A stretch of 8,406 bases of DNA from an uncultured Fretibacterium sp. (GCF_938030725.1 NZ_CALHIQ010000157.1:1-8406); one strand, 5' to 3'. Positions 1-5,697 are shown, counted from the stretch's first letter. Notes: generated by a model from the sequence alone, not told the origin. Numbers and translations: made by a program.

Positions 1-158
1 TGTCGGACCTCACCTGGTCCCCCATCCTGGGGCCGGAGGGGAACATGGAGTTCCTCTGCCGGCTGACCCGCGAGGACCACGGCTTCCTGCCCGGCCTCGA
101 CCCGGAGGCGCTGGTCCATGAGGCCCACGCGGCGCTAGACGGGAAACGGAGCCTTTGA
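1..158 (+). CDS. tlyA: TlyA-family rRNA 2'-O-methyltransferase, C-terminal end (partial)
   Basis: Only the last 51 codons are inside the window; the reading frame enters at base 3 and stops at TGA 156-158. The fragment opens with SDLTWSPILGPEGNMEFL, which matches the conserved C-terminal strand of TlyA/FtsJ-like methyltransferases (S-x-[IL]-x-G-P-x-G-N-x-E). Known family members carry an N-terminal S4 RNA-binding domain and a Rossmann SAM-binding domain, and 2'-O-methylate ribosomal RNA; some were first named haemolysins. The S4 and SAM domains lie upstream of the window, so catalytic residues cannot be checked here. The HD-domain gene begins 33 bp downstream on the same strand with no visible terminator between, so the two are probably co-transcribed. 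The family call is based on a short but characteristic end. Confidence 0.72.
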   Translation, partial: SDLTWSPILGPEGNMEFLCRLTREDHGFLPGLDPEALVHEAHAALDGKRSL

Positions 159-182
159 TCCTTCAATTTTTACCCTTCGACC

Positions 183-186
183 GGAG
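183..186 (+). promoter_or_regulatory. Ribosome-binding site deciding the HD-protein start
   Basis: GGAG at 183-186 lies 5 nt before a TTG codon at 192 and 11 nt before an in-frame GTG at 198. The next in-frame ATG, at 243, has no comparable Shine-Dalgarno sequence. The start is therefore TTG-192 or GTG-198; the sequence alone does not settle which. The ATG-243 start is less likely because it would drop residues that lead directly into the conserved RWNDHP motif. Confidence 0.5.
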
Positions 187-191
187 TGTGA

Positions 192-1403
192 TTGAACGTG
201 ATAACGCGGACGTTCCTTGAGCGCATCTTCTCGGCGGCCAGCATGAAACGCTGGAACGACCACCCGCACCCCGCCGTGTTCACGGAGCTGGGCAAGCAGG
301 CGCACAAGATGGTCACGGCATGGGTACTGGGCAAGTGCGAGGAGGACCGCGGGGAGAGCGTGGACTGGGGGGCGCTGATTCGGGGCGGGATCTTCGAGTT
401 CCTCTACCGCGTCGTGGTGACGGACATCCGCCCGCCGGTGTTTCACAAGCTGATCCAGGACCCGGAGACGAAGGCGGAGCTCGACGCGTGGGTCGCGGAG
501 CGCCTCGCGCCGGACCTGGCGGCCTTCTCGCCCGACATGGACCGGGCCTTCCGGGACTACCATCGCCACGCGGGAGAGCGGACGCTCGAACGGCGCATCC
601 TGGGCGCGGCGCACTACATGGCCACGAGCTGGGAGTTCGCGTTCATCCTGCACTGGAGCGCAGACATGTACGGCATCGAGCGGACGCGGCGCGAGGTGGA
701 GGCCAACGTCGCCGCCATCGACCTGCCCTCCGCGCGGGCCATGCTGGACGCGCGGGACGGCTCCCCCCTGTGGGGGTTCATCTCCATGGTGGGGCAGCTG
801 ACCTTTCAGAAGCGCTGGGCACAGACCGACCGCGTGCCCCAGACCTCCGTCCTGGAGCACCTCCTGTTCGTGGCCGTCGTTTCGTGGCTTTTGTCGCAGG
901 AGATCGGCGCGTGCCCCCGGCGTCTCTACAACAACTTCTTCTGCGGCCTGTTTCACGACCTGCCGGAGGTCCTTACGCGCGACATCATCTCTCCCGTCAA
1001 GGCCTCCGTCGAGGGGCTGGACAAGATGATCCGCCGCTACGAGCACGAGGCGATGAACGAGCGCATTCTGCCCCTGCTCCCGGACGGGTGGCACGACGAG
1101 CTGCGCTGGTACACGGAGGAGGAGTTCACCAACAAGACGTGGCAGAGCGGACAGATCGACCCCATCCAGCGGCACGCAGGCGACATCCCTGCCGAGTTGA
1201 ACCGCGACGACTGCAACCCGATGGACGGCCAACTCGTCGGGGTGTGCGACAAGCTGGCCGCCTACATCGAGGCGTCGGCCTCCATCCGCACCGGCATCCG
1301 CCCCACGGAGCTGGAGGACGGCAAGCGCGCCCTCTACCGGCGCTTCCGGAACGCGAAGGTCGCCGGCCTGCAGCTGGGGTACCTCTTCGAGTACTTCCGG
1401 TAG
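192..1403 (+). CDS. HD-superfamily (YfbR/HD_3-like) metal-dependent phosphohydrolase, 403 aa
   Basis: The C-terminal half is an HD-type metal-dependent phosphohydrolase domain. H223 (LEHLLFVAVV), H255-D256 (GLFHDLPEVLTRDIISPVK) and D353 (VCDKLAAYIEA) match in order and spacing the H...HD...D metal ligands of YfbR-type 5'-deoxynucleotidases, whose HD motif is followed by a similar SEVLTGD-x-P-x-PVK stretch. The protein is about twice the length of YfbR. Residues 18-200 hold an extra region with a conserved-looking RWNDHP motif. Part of it, QAHKM...FEFLYRVVVTDIRPPVF (about 36-84), mimics the HD domain without the HD dyad. No signal peptide or membrane segment is visible, so it is probably cytosolic. 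The substrate is unknown: nucleotide monophosphates are an analogy, not a demonstration. It follows tlyA closely and converges on the Tim44-like gene, with 15 bp between stop codons. Confidence 0.8.
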   Translation: MNVITRTFLERIFSAASMKRWNDHPHPAVFTELGKQAHKMVTAWVLGKCEEDRGESVDWGALIRGGIFEFLYRVVVTDIRPPVFHKLIQDPETKAELDAWVAERLAPDLAAFSPDMDRAFRDYHRHAGERTLERRILGAAHYMATSWEFAFILHWSADMYGIERTRREVEANVAAIDLPSARAMLDARDGSPLWGFISMVGQLTFQKRWAQTDRVPQTSVLEHLLFVAVVSWLLSQEIGACPRRLYNNFFCGLFHDLPEVLTRDIISPVKASVEGLDKMIRRYEHEAMNERILPLLPDGWHDELRWYTEEEFTNKTWQSGQIDPIQRHAGDIPAELNRDDCNPMDGQLVGVCDKLAAYIEASASIRTGIRPTELEDGKRALYRRFRNAKVAGLQLGYLFEYFR

Positions 1404-1418
1404 GGCTCAGAGGCGCGC

Positions 1419-2360
1419 TCACACGGTTCGCTGAGATACCCCCTTGATGCGGCACACGGCCCAGTTTTTGCTGGAGGCCGTCACCGTGCCGCCGCAGTAG
1501 GTGCAGCGGGCCGATGCGTTGACGTCGAGGGGCGCGCCGCAGTGGGGGCAGTAGACCGCCTTCACGCCGCCCTTGGCCCGGTCCGTCCTCTCGCCGCTCC
1601 TTCGCGTGAGCTCCCATTCGTACTCCATGAACTTCTCTCGATCCTTGCTGCCGGAAACGACCCGCCCCGTCCGGTCGTCCAGCGTGTACACCGTGATGCG
1701 CGTCCGAATGGCGGCCACGAGGAAGTCCATGCCGCCCGCTTGGTAGTACCCCTTCAGGTTCGTCTCCAGCACGGCGATGCGCTCGATGTAGTCCGTCTCG
1801 CGCTTCTTGCGCATCGGGGCCAGCAGGCCCTCCATTTGATTGTAGAACGCATCCGTCAGCCACGGCCGCACGGGCTCGATGTTTTTGTTGTGCCAGCAGT
1901 CCTGCATCTGCACGTAGAGGTTGGCCATGTGTTCCTGGAGCCCCGCCGCGCTGAAGTCCGGGTCCAGCCTCAGGTAATCGCTCATGGGCAGGAGGGGCCT
2001 GGAGAGAACGATTACTTCTTCAGGCGCGTCCGTCCGCCCCGCGCGGCGATTCCTGGCGAAGAGCCCCCTGTCCCCACAGAACTTGACGACGAAGAACAGG
2101 ATCACCAGCATCGCAACGATGTCGATGGAGTCGATGGAGCCGCCGACCCCACCCAGGTTTATGAAACCGCCGTCGCCGCCTCCCCAACTGTCGCCGCCGC
2201 CGCTCCACCCGCCGCCCGAGCTTCCGCCGTAGTCGCTCTCCCCCGCGAAGTTGCCGAAGTCGGAGCCCTCCCCGACGTTCAGGGGCAGGGCGATGGCCAG
2301 ACAGGCCAGCAACAGGGACAGCGCGAGATACGGCAACGCCTTTTTGAAAACGTCCTTCAT
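1419..2360 (-). CDS. Tim44-like domain membrane protein with C-terminal zinc ribbon, 313 aa
   Basis: ATG at 2360 is chosen because GGAGG (plus-strand 2365-2369) lies 4 nt upstream. Domains in order: an N-terminal hydrophobic segment, about 8-27 (signal peptide or anchor; LLAC at 17-20 is a poor lipobox); a Gly/Ser-rich linker, 30-75; a second membrane segment, about 78-94 (IDSIDIVAMLVILFFVV); a basic patch, 103-109; a Tim44-like/import-associated fold, about 133-255 (LDPDFSAAGLQEHMANLYVQMQ, then RPWLTDAFYNQM); and a zinc ribbon with C271-x2-C274 and C286-x2-C289. The Tim44-like fold binds lipid or membrane surfaces in mitochondria; the role of bacterial membrane-anchored versions is not established. 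An IS607 element lies directly upstream, so the native promoter has been displaced. Expression probably now depends on read-through from tnpB, whose stop is 25 nt before this ATG. Translation signals and reading frame are intact. Confidence 0.78.
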   Translation of the reverse strand: MKDVFKKALPYLALSLLLACLAIALPLNVGEGSDFGNFAGESDYGGSSGGGWSGGGDSWGGGDGGFINLGGVGGSIDSIDIVAMLVILFFVVKFCGDRGLFARNRRAGRTDAPEEVIVLSRPLLPMSDYLRLDPDFSAAGLQEHMANLYVQMQDCWHNKNIEPVRPWLTDAFYNQMEGLLAPMRKKRETDYIERIAVLETNLKGYYQAGGMDFLVAAIRTRITVYTLDDRTGRVVSGSKDREKFMEYEWELTRRSGERTDRAKGGVKAVYCPHCGAPLDVNASARCTYCGGTVTASSKNWAVCRIKGVSQRTV

Positions 2361-2364
2361 GGTT

Positions 2365-2369
2365 CCTCC
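2365..2369 (-). promoter_or_regulatory. Shine-Dalgarno site of the Tim44-like gene
   Basis: CCTCC on the plus strand reads GGAGG on the minus strand, 4 nt before ATG 2360-2358. It fixes the start at 2360 in preference to an in-frame upstream ATG at 2399, which lies inside the tnpB coding end and lacks a good ribosome-binding site. The site survives within about 10-15 bp of the inferred insertion-sequence edge. Confidence 0.7.
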
Positions 2370-2377
2370 GTTCCGCC

Positions 2378-2520
2378 AGACTTGTCTAAATATACTCATA
2401 GGTATCTTTAGTGCTGACTTCCTGCTTCACTGAGGCCGGTTTCACCAAAAACTTGCGTTCCTGGTCAGAGCCTTCCTCTCCACAGGCTGACACCGTGGAA
2501 CTCACGGCGTATTCCTTCAG
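2378..2520 (-). ncRNA. Putative omega-RNA (TnpB guide RNA) at tnpB 3' end and right end
   Basis: TnpB nucleases use a guide RNA transcribed from the 3' end of tnpB through the element's right end, with the guide portion lying just outside. Here the TnpB tail after the catalytic core (ACGEEGSD at about 378-385, then PASVKQE at 394-400) resembles the conserved, poorly structured tails of many TnpB proteins, where the DNA is kept for RNA function rather than protein. On the minus strand GTCAGCC (plus 2491-2485) can pair with GGCTCTGAC (plus 2472-2464) as a 7-bp stem with a 2-nt bulge. The 5' end is arbitrary and the 3' scaffold edge depends on the inferred element boundary. This is inferred from family knowledge plus one visible hairpin. 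Confidence 0.45.
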
Positions 2521-3618
2521 ATTTTTTGCAGCATTCACATCCCGCTCATGCTCCACTCCACAATTCGGGCAGGTCCACGATCGAACGGATAACGGCAATT
2601 CTTCAAGCTTCCAGCCGCAGTCCGAACACGTCTTGCTGCTCGCAAACCAGCGGTCCGCCATCACGACAAGCGAGCCCGTATCACGAGCCTTGTAGTCCAG
2701 CTGACGGCGGAACTCAAAGAAACCCATATCCGAGACCGAACGAGAAAGATGGCGGTTCTCCAGCATTCCTTTCACGTTTAAGTCTTCAATGCCGATTAAC
2801 TCAAAACGCCGTGTCAGGTCGGTCGTCAGTTTGTGCAGCGCATCGGCTCGGATGTTCGCTATGCGAGCGTAGTGGCGCGCAAGCTTCAGTCGCGCTTTCC
2901 TACGGTTTGCAGAGCCTTTTTGCTTCCGTGCCACGGAACGGGATAAGCGCCTTAAACGCGGCAGCAAACAAGCCAACGCCTTCGGGCCGGATATAACCTC
3001 TCCCGTTGACAGTGTAGCGAGCGCCGACACTCCCAAATCCACCCCCACAGCGCCTTGGCTTTCGGCCTGGGGAATGGACCGGAGGTTGAGCGAAGCTGCA
3101 TGATCCGTGTCACTGACAGAGACGCAGATGCTTGCAAACCACCGGTCCGCGACACGAGAGATCGTCGCGGACACGATTTTCCCACGGAAACGCAATGCCT
3201 CACGCATCCTCACCCAACCCAGATTGGGGATACGAATGCGCCGACCGTCGATATGAAACTGATCGTTGCTGATGGAGAAACGGTCATGGATGCCCTTCCT
3301 GCGGAACTTGGGATATTTCGCCCGAAGAGCGAAGAAGTTCCTGAACGCCTCCCCAAGCTGCATGATTGCCAGCTGAGGCGCGCACTTGGTGACCTCGAGC
3401 ATCCAGGGAAACTCAGAGCGCTTGATGGCGTTCAGTTGTCGGCGCAACGCCATTTGATTGGGCCTGGGCAGGCTGTTGTCCGCCTTCCATGCCTCGTACT
3501 GGCGAGTCCACTCCGTCAGAGCCCAGTTGTAGGCAAAACGAGCCACACCACAGGCGCGAGCAAGGTGCGTCGCCTGCGCGTTATTGGGGTCCAGTGCAAT
3601 CTTGTGGGCTCTCAGCAT
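2386..3618 (-). CDS. tnpB: IS607-type TnpB RNA-guided nuclease, 410 aa
   Basis: TnpB is the ancestor-like relative of Cas12: a RuvC-fold nuclease that cuts DNA guided by omega-RNA and helps the element persist after excision. The N-terminal wedge/REC-like part is at 1-185 (typical RFAYNWAL at 27-34, KYPKFRRKG at 101-109). RuvC-I is at 191-196 with D194 (VGVDLG), RuvC-II at 275-281 with E278 (IGIEDLN), and the zinc finger has C331-x2-C334 and C350-x2-C353. RuvC-III is DVNAAKNL with D360. The full D-E-D triad and the finger are present, so the protein should be active. Its ATG overlaps the 3' end of tnpA by 7 bp, suggesting coupled translation. Length and tail are normal for the family. The stop codon lies within about 10 bp of the inferred right end. 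Confidence 0.93.
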   Translation of the reverse strand: MLRAHKIALDPNNAQATHLARACGVARFAYNWALTEWTRQYEAWKADNSLPRPNQMALRRQLNAIKRSEFPWMLEVTKCAPQLAIMQLGEAFRNFFALRAKYPKFRRKGIHDRFSISNDQFHIDGRRIRIPNLGWVRMREALRFRGKIVSATISRVADRWFASICVSVSDTDHAASLNLRSIPQAESQGAVGVDLGVSALATLSTGEVISGPKALACLLPRLRRLSRSVARKQKGSANRRKARLKLARHYARIANIRADALHKLTTDLTRRFELIGIEDLNVKGMLENRHLSRSVSDMGFFEFRRQLDYKARDTGSLVVMADRWFASSKTCSDCGWKLEELPLSVRSWTCPNCGVEHERDVNAAKNLKEYAVSSTVSACGEEGSDQERKFLVKPASVKQEVSTKDTYEYI

Positions 3619-4238
3619 TGTTGAGCTTCCTCCACAGCCTTTTTCACACCTTCAAGCAACTTCTGATTCTTTCGGGAGCGCAAACCGTACAAACGAGCAG
3701 AAAACACGGTGATGATCTCAAGAACGTCCTTTGCAAGGTCCTCCTCGAACGTCGTATCCTCACCGCTGTTCAGGATAACGACCGACACGTTTTTCGCTTC
3801 GCAGATGGCAAACACAAGCTCTGCTCCGAAGCGCAAAAGACGATCTTTGTGGGTCACAACCAGGCGAGCGACGCAACCATCAAGAATTTCGTTCAGAAGT
3901 CGCTTCAAACCTTTTTTGTGGTAGTTCATGCCGCTGCCGAGGTCTGAGATAACCTCAAACGTCCAGCCTTGATGTGCGCAATACAGTTCCAGAACCTGTT
4001 TTTGACGTTCCAGGTCCTCTTTTTGATCGTGGCTGGAAACACGAGCATATGCCAGAGTTTTGCGACAGTCCGTTTTTTGCCGAACCCGGTGAGGAAGTAA
4101 AACATCCAGGTCATAGCGACGCTGATTCCCGGAAGTCCTGACTGAGGACACCTTGCCTTCCCGATCCCAACGCCGAAGCGTAGAGACGGAAACTCCTAAT
4201 AGTTGAGCTGCCTCTCCAATGCTTATATATCTGTTCAT
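3612..4238 (-). CDS. tnpA: IS607-family serine recombinase TnpA (MerR-HTH transposase), 208 aa
   Basis: This is the transposase of the element: a small serine recombinase that cuts and joins at a short core via a phosphoserine link. A MerR-type winged HTH covers about 4-48 (ISIGEAAQLLGVSVSTLRRW, then SGNQRRYD at 36-43) and binds the element ends. The catalytic domain begins at Y64-A-R-V-S68, where S68 is the expected nucleophile and R66 an active-site arginine. DLGSGMNYHKKGL (99-111), HKDRLLRFG (130-138) and FSARLYGLRSRKNQKLL (179-195) are family signatures with active-site arginines retained. Having the HTH in front of the catalytic domain is the IS607 order, the reverse of ordinary resolvases. 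There is no Shine-Dalgarno sequence before the ATG, but a promoter ends 7 nt upstream, suggesting a leaderless transcript. Length is normal and no frameshift is seen. Confidence 0.94.
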   Translation of the reverse strand: MNRYISIGEAAQLLGVSVSTLRRWDREGKVSSVRTSGNQRRYDLDVLLPHRVRQKTDCRKTLAYARVSSHDQKEDLERQKQVLELYCAHQGWTFEVISDLGSGMNYHKKGLKRLLNEILDGCVARLVVTHKDRLLRFGAELVFAICEAKNVSVVILNSGEDTTFEEDLAKDVLEIITVFSARLYGLRSRKNQKLLEGVKKAVEEAQQC

Positions 4239-4245
4239 ATTGAAT

Positions 4246-4274
4246 ATTATTGCACATGTTTAGATATGCTTCAA
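4246..4274 (-). promoter_or_regulatory. Putative sigma-70 promoter of tnpA (leaderless transcript)
   Basis: On the minus strand TTGAAG (plus 4274-4269) is followed after exactly 17 nt by AATAAT (plus 4251-4246), a good match to the TTGACA/TATAAT consensus. Only 7 nt separate the -10 box from the tnpA ATG, so transcription should begin at or next to the start codon. No ribosome-binding site precedes that ATG, which is consistent with leaderless translation. The promoter lies inside the left end, overlapping the presumed recombinase-binding sequence, so TnpA could repress itself. Confidence 0.5.
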
Positions 4275-4296
4275 TAAGCAGTTAACAAAACCTCAA

Positions 4297-4319
4297 CGGG
4301 CGCCCCCTTGCGGCGCCCG
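4297..4319. other. GC-rich hairpin flanking the insertion-sequence left end
   Basis: CGGGCGCC (4297-4304) and GGCGCCCG (4312-4319) form a perfect 8-bp stem with a 7-nt loop. Neither strand has a convincing U-tract: the minus strand continues TTGAGGTTTTG, where the T run lies across the inferred insertion edge. The hairpin would have stood in the 5' leader of the Tim44-like gene before insertion, or it may partly block transcription entering or leaving the element. A smaller inverted repeat, CGCGC-AGCA-GCGCG (4331-4344), follows 11 bp away. Confidence 0.45.
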
Positions 4320-4347
4320 CTGCCGGAAAACGCGCAGCAGCGCGGTG

Positions 4348-4392
4348 CGCTTCAACGCCTTACACTTCAATGCCTTGCGCTTCAATGCTTTC
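4348..4392. repeat. Three tandem 15-bp repeats
   Basis: The units are CGCTTCAACGCCTTA (4348-4362), CACTTCAATGCCTTG (4363-4377) and CGCTTCAATGCTTTC (4378-4392), exactly adjacent. Each carries CTTCAAYGC at the same offset. They lie in the non-coding region upstream of alr. Three units of this size are too short for CRISPR and have no spacers. Confidence 0.85.
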
Positions 4393-4427
4393 CTAAGTAT
4401 AGCATTGAGTATCGCATTGCCGCGTTG
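4353..4427. promoter_or_regulatory. Mirror-image array of six CAAYGC hexamers, candidate operator
   Basis: Three hexamers run forward: CAACGC (4353-4358), CAATGC (4368-4373) and CAATGC (4383-4388). Three run inverted: GCATTG (4402-4407), GCATTG (4414-4419) and GCGTTG (4422-4427). The single-base variant (C for T) occupies both outermost positions, so the array is symmetrical in order as well as orientation. The central pair extends to a perfect 8-bp inverted repeat, TCAATGCT/AGCATTGA (4382-4389 and 4401-4408), with an 11-nt loop. The last hexamer overlaps the first three bases of the alr -35 box. The array lies upstream of the predicted alr transcript start, so any action would be at DNA level: a repressor or activator site for alr and, before insertion, for the divergent Tim44-like gene. 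The regulator is unknown. Confidence 0.45.
4396..4419. repeat. Two tandem 12-bp repeats
   Basis: AGTATAGCATTG (4396-4407) is followed immediately by AGTATCGCATTG (4408-4419), differing at one base. They supply the inner two inverted hexamers of the larger array and lie 5 bp before the alr -35 box. Confidence 0.8.
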
Positions 4428-4454
4428 AACCCGTCCGCGGTTTTGTTCTATAAT
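4425..4454 (+). promoter_or_regulatory. Sigma-70-type promoter of alr
   Basis: The -35 box is TTGAAC (4425-4430) and the -10 box a perfect TATAAT (4449-4454), with an 18-nt spacer. The predicted start is near 4461, giving a leader of about 85 nt before the alr ATG. It is the clearest promoter in the window and stands out in otherwise GC-rich DNA. The -35 box overlaps the last hexamer of the upstream array. Confidence 0.75.
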
Positions 4455-4494
4455 ACTTCCAACTGATGAAACCATCCGAAAACTTTGAACCGCC

Positions 4495-4513
4495 TCGCAG
4501 GGCGGCCCTGCGA
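4495..4513 (+). other. Hairpin in the alr leader
   Basis: TCGCAGGG (4495-4502) and CCCTGCGA (4506-4513) form a perfect 8-bp stem around CGG; a 7-bp stem with a 5-nt loop is the sterically likely form. It lies inside the predicted transcript, 17 nt before the Shine-Dalgarno site, and is not followed by a U-tract, so it is not a terminator. It could stabilise the mRNA 5' end or be a protein-binding site. Confidence 0.5.
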
Positions 4514-4530
4514 AATTCGATTCCTGAACG

Positions 4531-4535
4531 GGAGG
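4531..4535 (+). promoter_or_regulatory. Shine-Dalgarno site deciding the alr start
   Basis: GGAGG lies 10 nt before ATG 4546. An in-frame ATG at 4567, just before the conserved TWAEIDLDAL segment, has no such site, so the longer form with seven extra N-terminal residues is preferred. Confidence 0.7.
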
Positions 4536-4545
4536 AAAGACTGAG

Positions 4546-5697
4546 ATGACGAATCTGGAACTTGCGATGACCCGAACGTGGGCGGAGATCGACCTCGACG
4601 CGCTGGAGGGCAACGTCAAGTCGCTGAAGGGGCTGCTGAAGCCGGGGGTCAAGTCCCTCGCCGTGGTCAAGGCGGACGCCTACGGCCACGGTATCGTGGA
4701 GGTCGCGAAAAAGCTCGAAGCGTGCGGGATCGACATGCTGGCGGTGGCCTACGTCATGGCGGCCGTGACGCTGCGGGAGAACGGCATCAAGCTGCCCATC
4801 CTGTGTCTGGGACAGTCGGCGCCGTCCCTGGCCCCCCTGATGTGGGAGCACGACGTCACCCAGGCGGTGGGGGACCTCGAAAACGGCCTCGCGCTCTCCA
4901 GGGCGGCCAGCGCCGCGGGGCGGACCATCAAGATCCACGTCAAGGTGGACACCGGCATGGGGCGCATTGGCTTCTACTGGCCGGAGAGCGGCTGGGAGGC
5001 CGTGGCCGACGAGATGGCGACGCTGTGCCGCCTGCCCGGGCTCGAGGCCGAGGGGCTGTTCAGCCACCTCGCCAACGCGGACGGCGACCCCGAATACACC
5101 CGCATGCAGATGGCGAAGTTCGCCGCGGCCCGTCAGGCGCTGGCGGATCGCGGCGTCACGTTCCGGCTGGGGCACATCGCGGCCAGCCTCGGCGTGCTGA
5201 GGTACCCTGAGGCGCACCTGGACATGGGCCGCTTCGGGCTGGTGCTCTACGGCTACGCCTCTCCGGACGAGGAGGTGGAGTCCCCCGCGGAGCTGAAGCC
5301 CGTCATGACGCTCAAGGCCCGGATCGCTGCCGTCCGCGAGCTGCCGAAGGGGGCGAAGATCGGCTACGGCGGCACGGCGGTCCTGAAGCGCGACTCCATC
5401 CTGGCCGTCCTGCCCGCGGGGTACGCCGACGGGTACCCGCGCGCCCTTTCCAACAGGATGAGCGTCTACATCCACGACCAGCTCTGCCCGGTGGTGGGGC
5501 GCGTTTGTATGGACATGTTCATGGCGGACGTCACGGACGTTCCGGGGGTCAAGGCCGGGGACGAGGCCGTAATCCTCGACGGGCGCCTGATGCTGAAGGC
5601 GGCCCTCGCGGGGAACACGATCATCCACGAGCTCCTGAGCTGCATCATGCCGCGGGTGCCTCGCGTCTTCATCGAGCGCGGGGAAAAGAGGCTTTAG
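4546..5697 (+). CDS. alr: Alanine racemase, 383 aa
   Basis: The enzyme interconverts L- and D-alanine in the cytosol with pyridoxal 5'-phosphate, supplying D-alanine for peptidoglycan. The N-terminal TIM barrel begins TWAEIDLDALEGN. The PLP lysine is K42 in VVKADAYGHG, the family signature. HVKVDTGMGRIGF (131-143) carries the PLP-pyridine arginine R140. In the C-terminal beta domain, IGYGG (272-276) contains Y274, the second catalytic base that acts across the dimer interface. AGYADGYPR (291-299) and VGRVCMDM (317-324) complete the active site and dimer contacts. Length is normal for the family. It has its own promoter and a structured leader, and is convergent with dnaG 58 bp downstream, with no obvious terminator between. 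Alr and broader amino-acid racemases share this fold; the residues favour alanine racemase. Confidence 0.96.
   Translation: MTNLELAMTRTWAEIDLDALEGNVKSLKGLLKPGVKSLAVVKADAYGHGIVEVAKKLEACGIDMLAVAYVMAAVTLRENGIKLPILCLGQSAPSLAPLMWEHDVTQAVGDLENGLALSRAASAAGRTIKIHVKVDTGMGRIGFYWPESGWEAVADEMATLCRLPGLEAEGLFSHLANADGDPEYTRMQMAKFAAARQALADRGVTFRLGHIAASLGVLRYPEAHLDMGRFGLVLYGYASPDEEVESPAELKPVMTLKARIAAVRELPKGAKIGYGGTAVLKRDSILAVLPAGYADGYPRALSNRMSVYIHDQLCPVVGRVCMDMFMADVTDVPGVKAGDEAVILDGRLMLKAALAGNTIIHELLSCIMPRVPRVFIERGEKRL

Larger units (their letters stand above)
2378..4290 (-). mobile_element. IS607-family insertion sequence (tnpA serine recombinase + tnpB), apparently intact
   Basis: The gene pair is diagnostic: a MerR-HTH small serine recombinase followed by an overlapping RuvC-type tnpB, both on the minus strand and both full length. 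The region is visibly richer in A+T than its surroundings, consistent with recent arrival. IS607 elements use a GG core dinucleotide, lack classical terminal inverted repeats and leave no clear target duplication. Candidate GG/CC cores are CC at 2376-2377 on the tnpB side and CC at 4291-4292 on the tnpA side, so the boundaries given are inferred and could be wrong by some tens of bases. Near the ends, TCTAAATAT (plus strand, 2385-2393) and TCTAAACAT (minus strand, read from plus 4263 down to 4255) form an imperfect inverted pair that may be recombinase-binding sequence. Removing the element would join the alr upstream region to the Tim44-like gene's Shine-Dalgarno site. Confidence 0.85.

Noticed and set aside
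135..1232. A 365-codon minus-strand frame opposite the HD gene, and a 375-codon plus frame at 320-1447
   Set aside because: Both overlap the HD gene almost fully, have skewed composition and no motifs; the HD frame carries conserved metal ligands.
2361..2399. Upstream start for the Tim44-like protein at ATG 2399
   Set aside because: It would add 13 residues encoded partly inside tnpB and the element end, lacks a good Shine-Dalgarno sequence and precedes the natural signal-like N-terminus that has GGAGG in front.
4297..4319. Intrinsic terminator at the GC-rich hairpin
   Set aside because: There is no proper U-tract on either strand; the interrupted T run on the minus strand lies across the inferred insertion edge. 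Kept only as a hairpin.
4396..4413. Minus-strand -10 boxes (TATACT, GATACT) as the old promoter of the Tim44-like gene
   Set aside because: No acceptable -35 hexamer at 16-18 bp from either; the matches are part of the tandem 12-bp repeats.
4348..4419. CRISPR-like array
   Set aside because: Units are 12-15 bp, directly adjacent, with no spacers and no cas genes nearby.
4293..4670. A minus-strand frame of 125 codons containing KALKR-type peptide repeats
   Set aside because: The repeats are simply the 15-bp DNA repeats translated. The frame begins antisense inside alr, crosses the alr promoter and has no ribosome-binding site.
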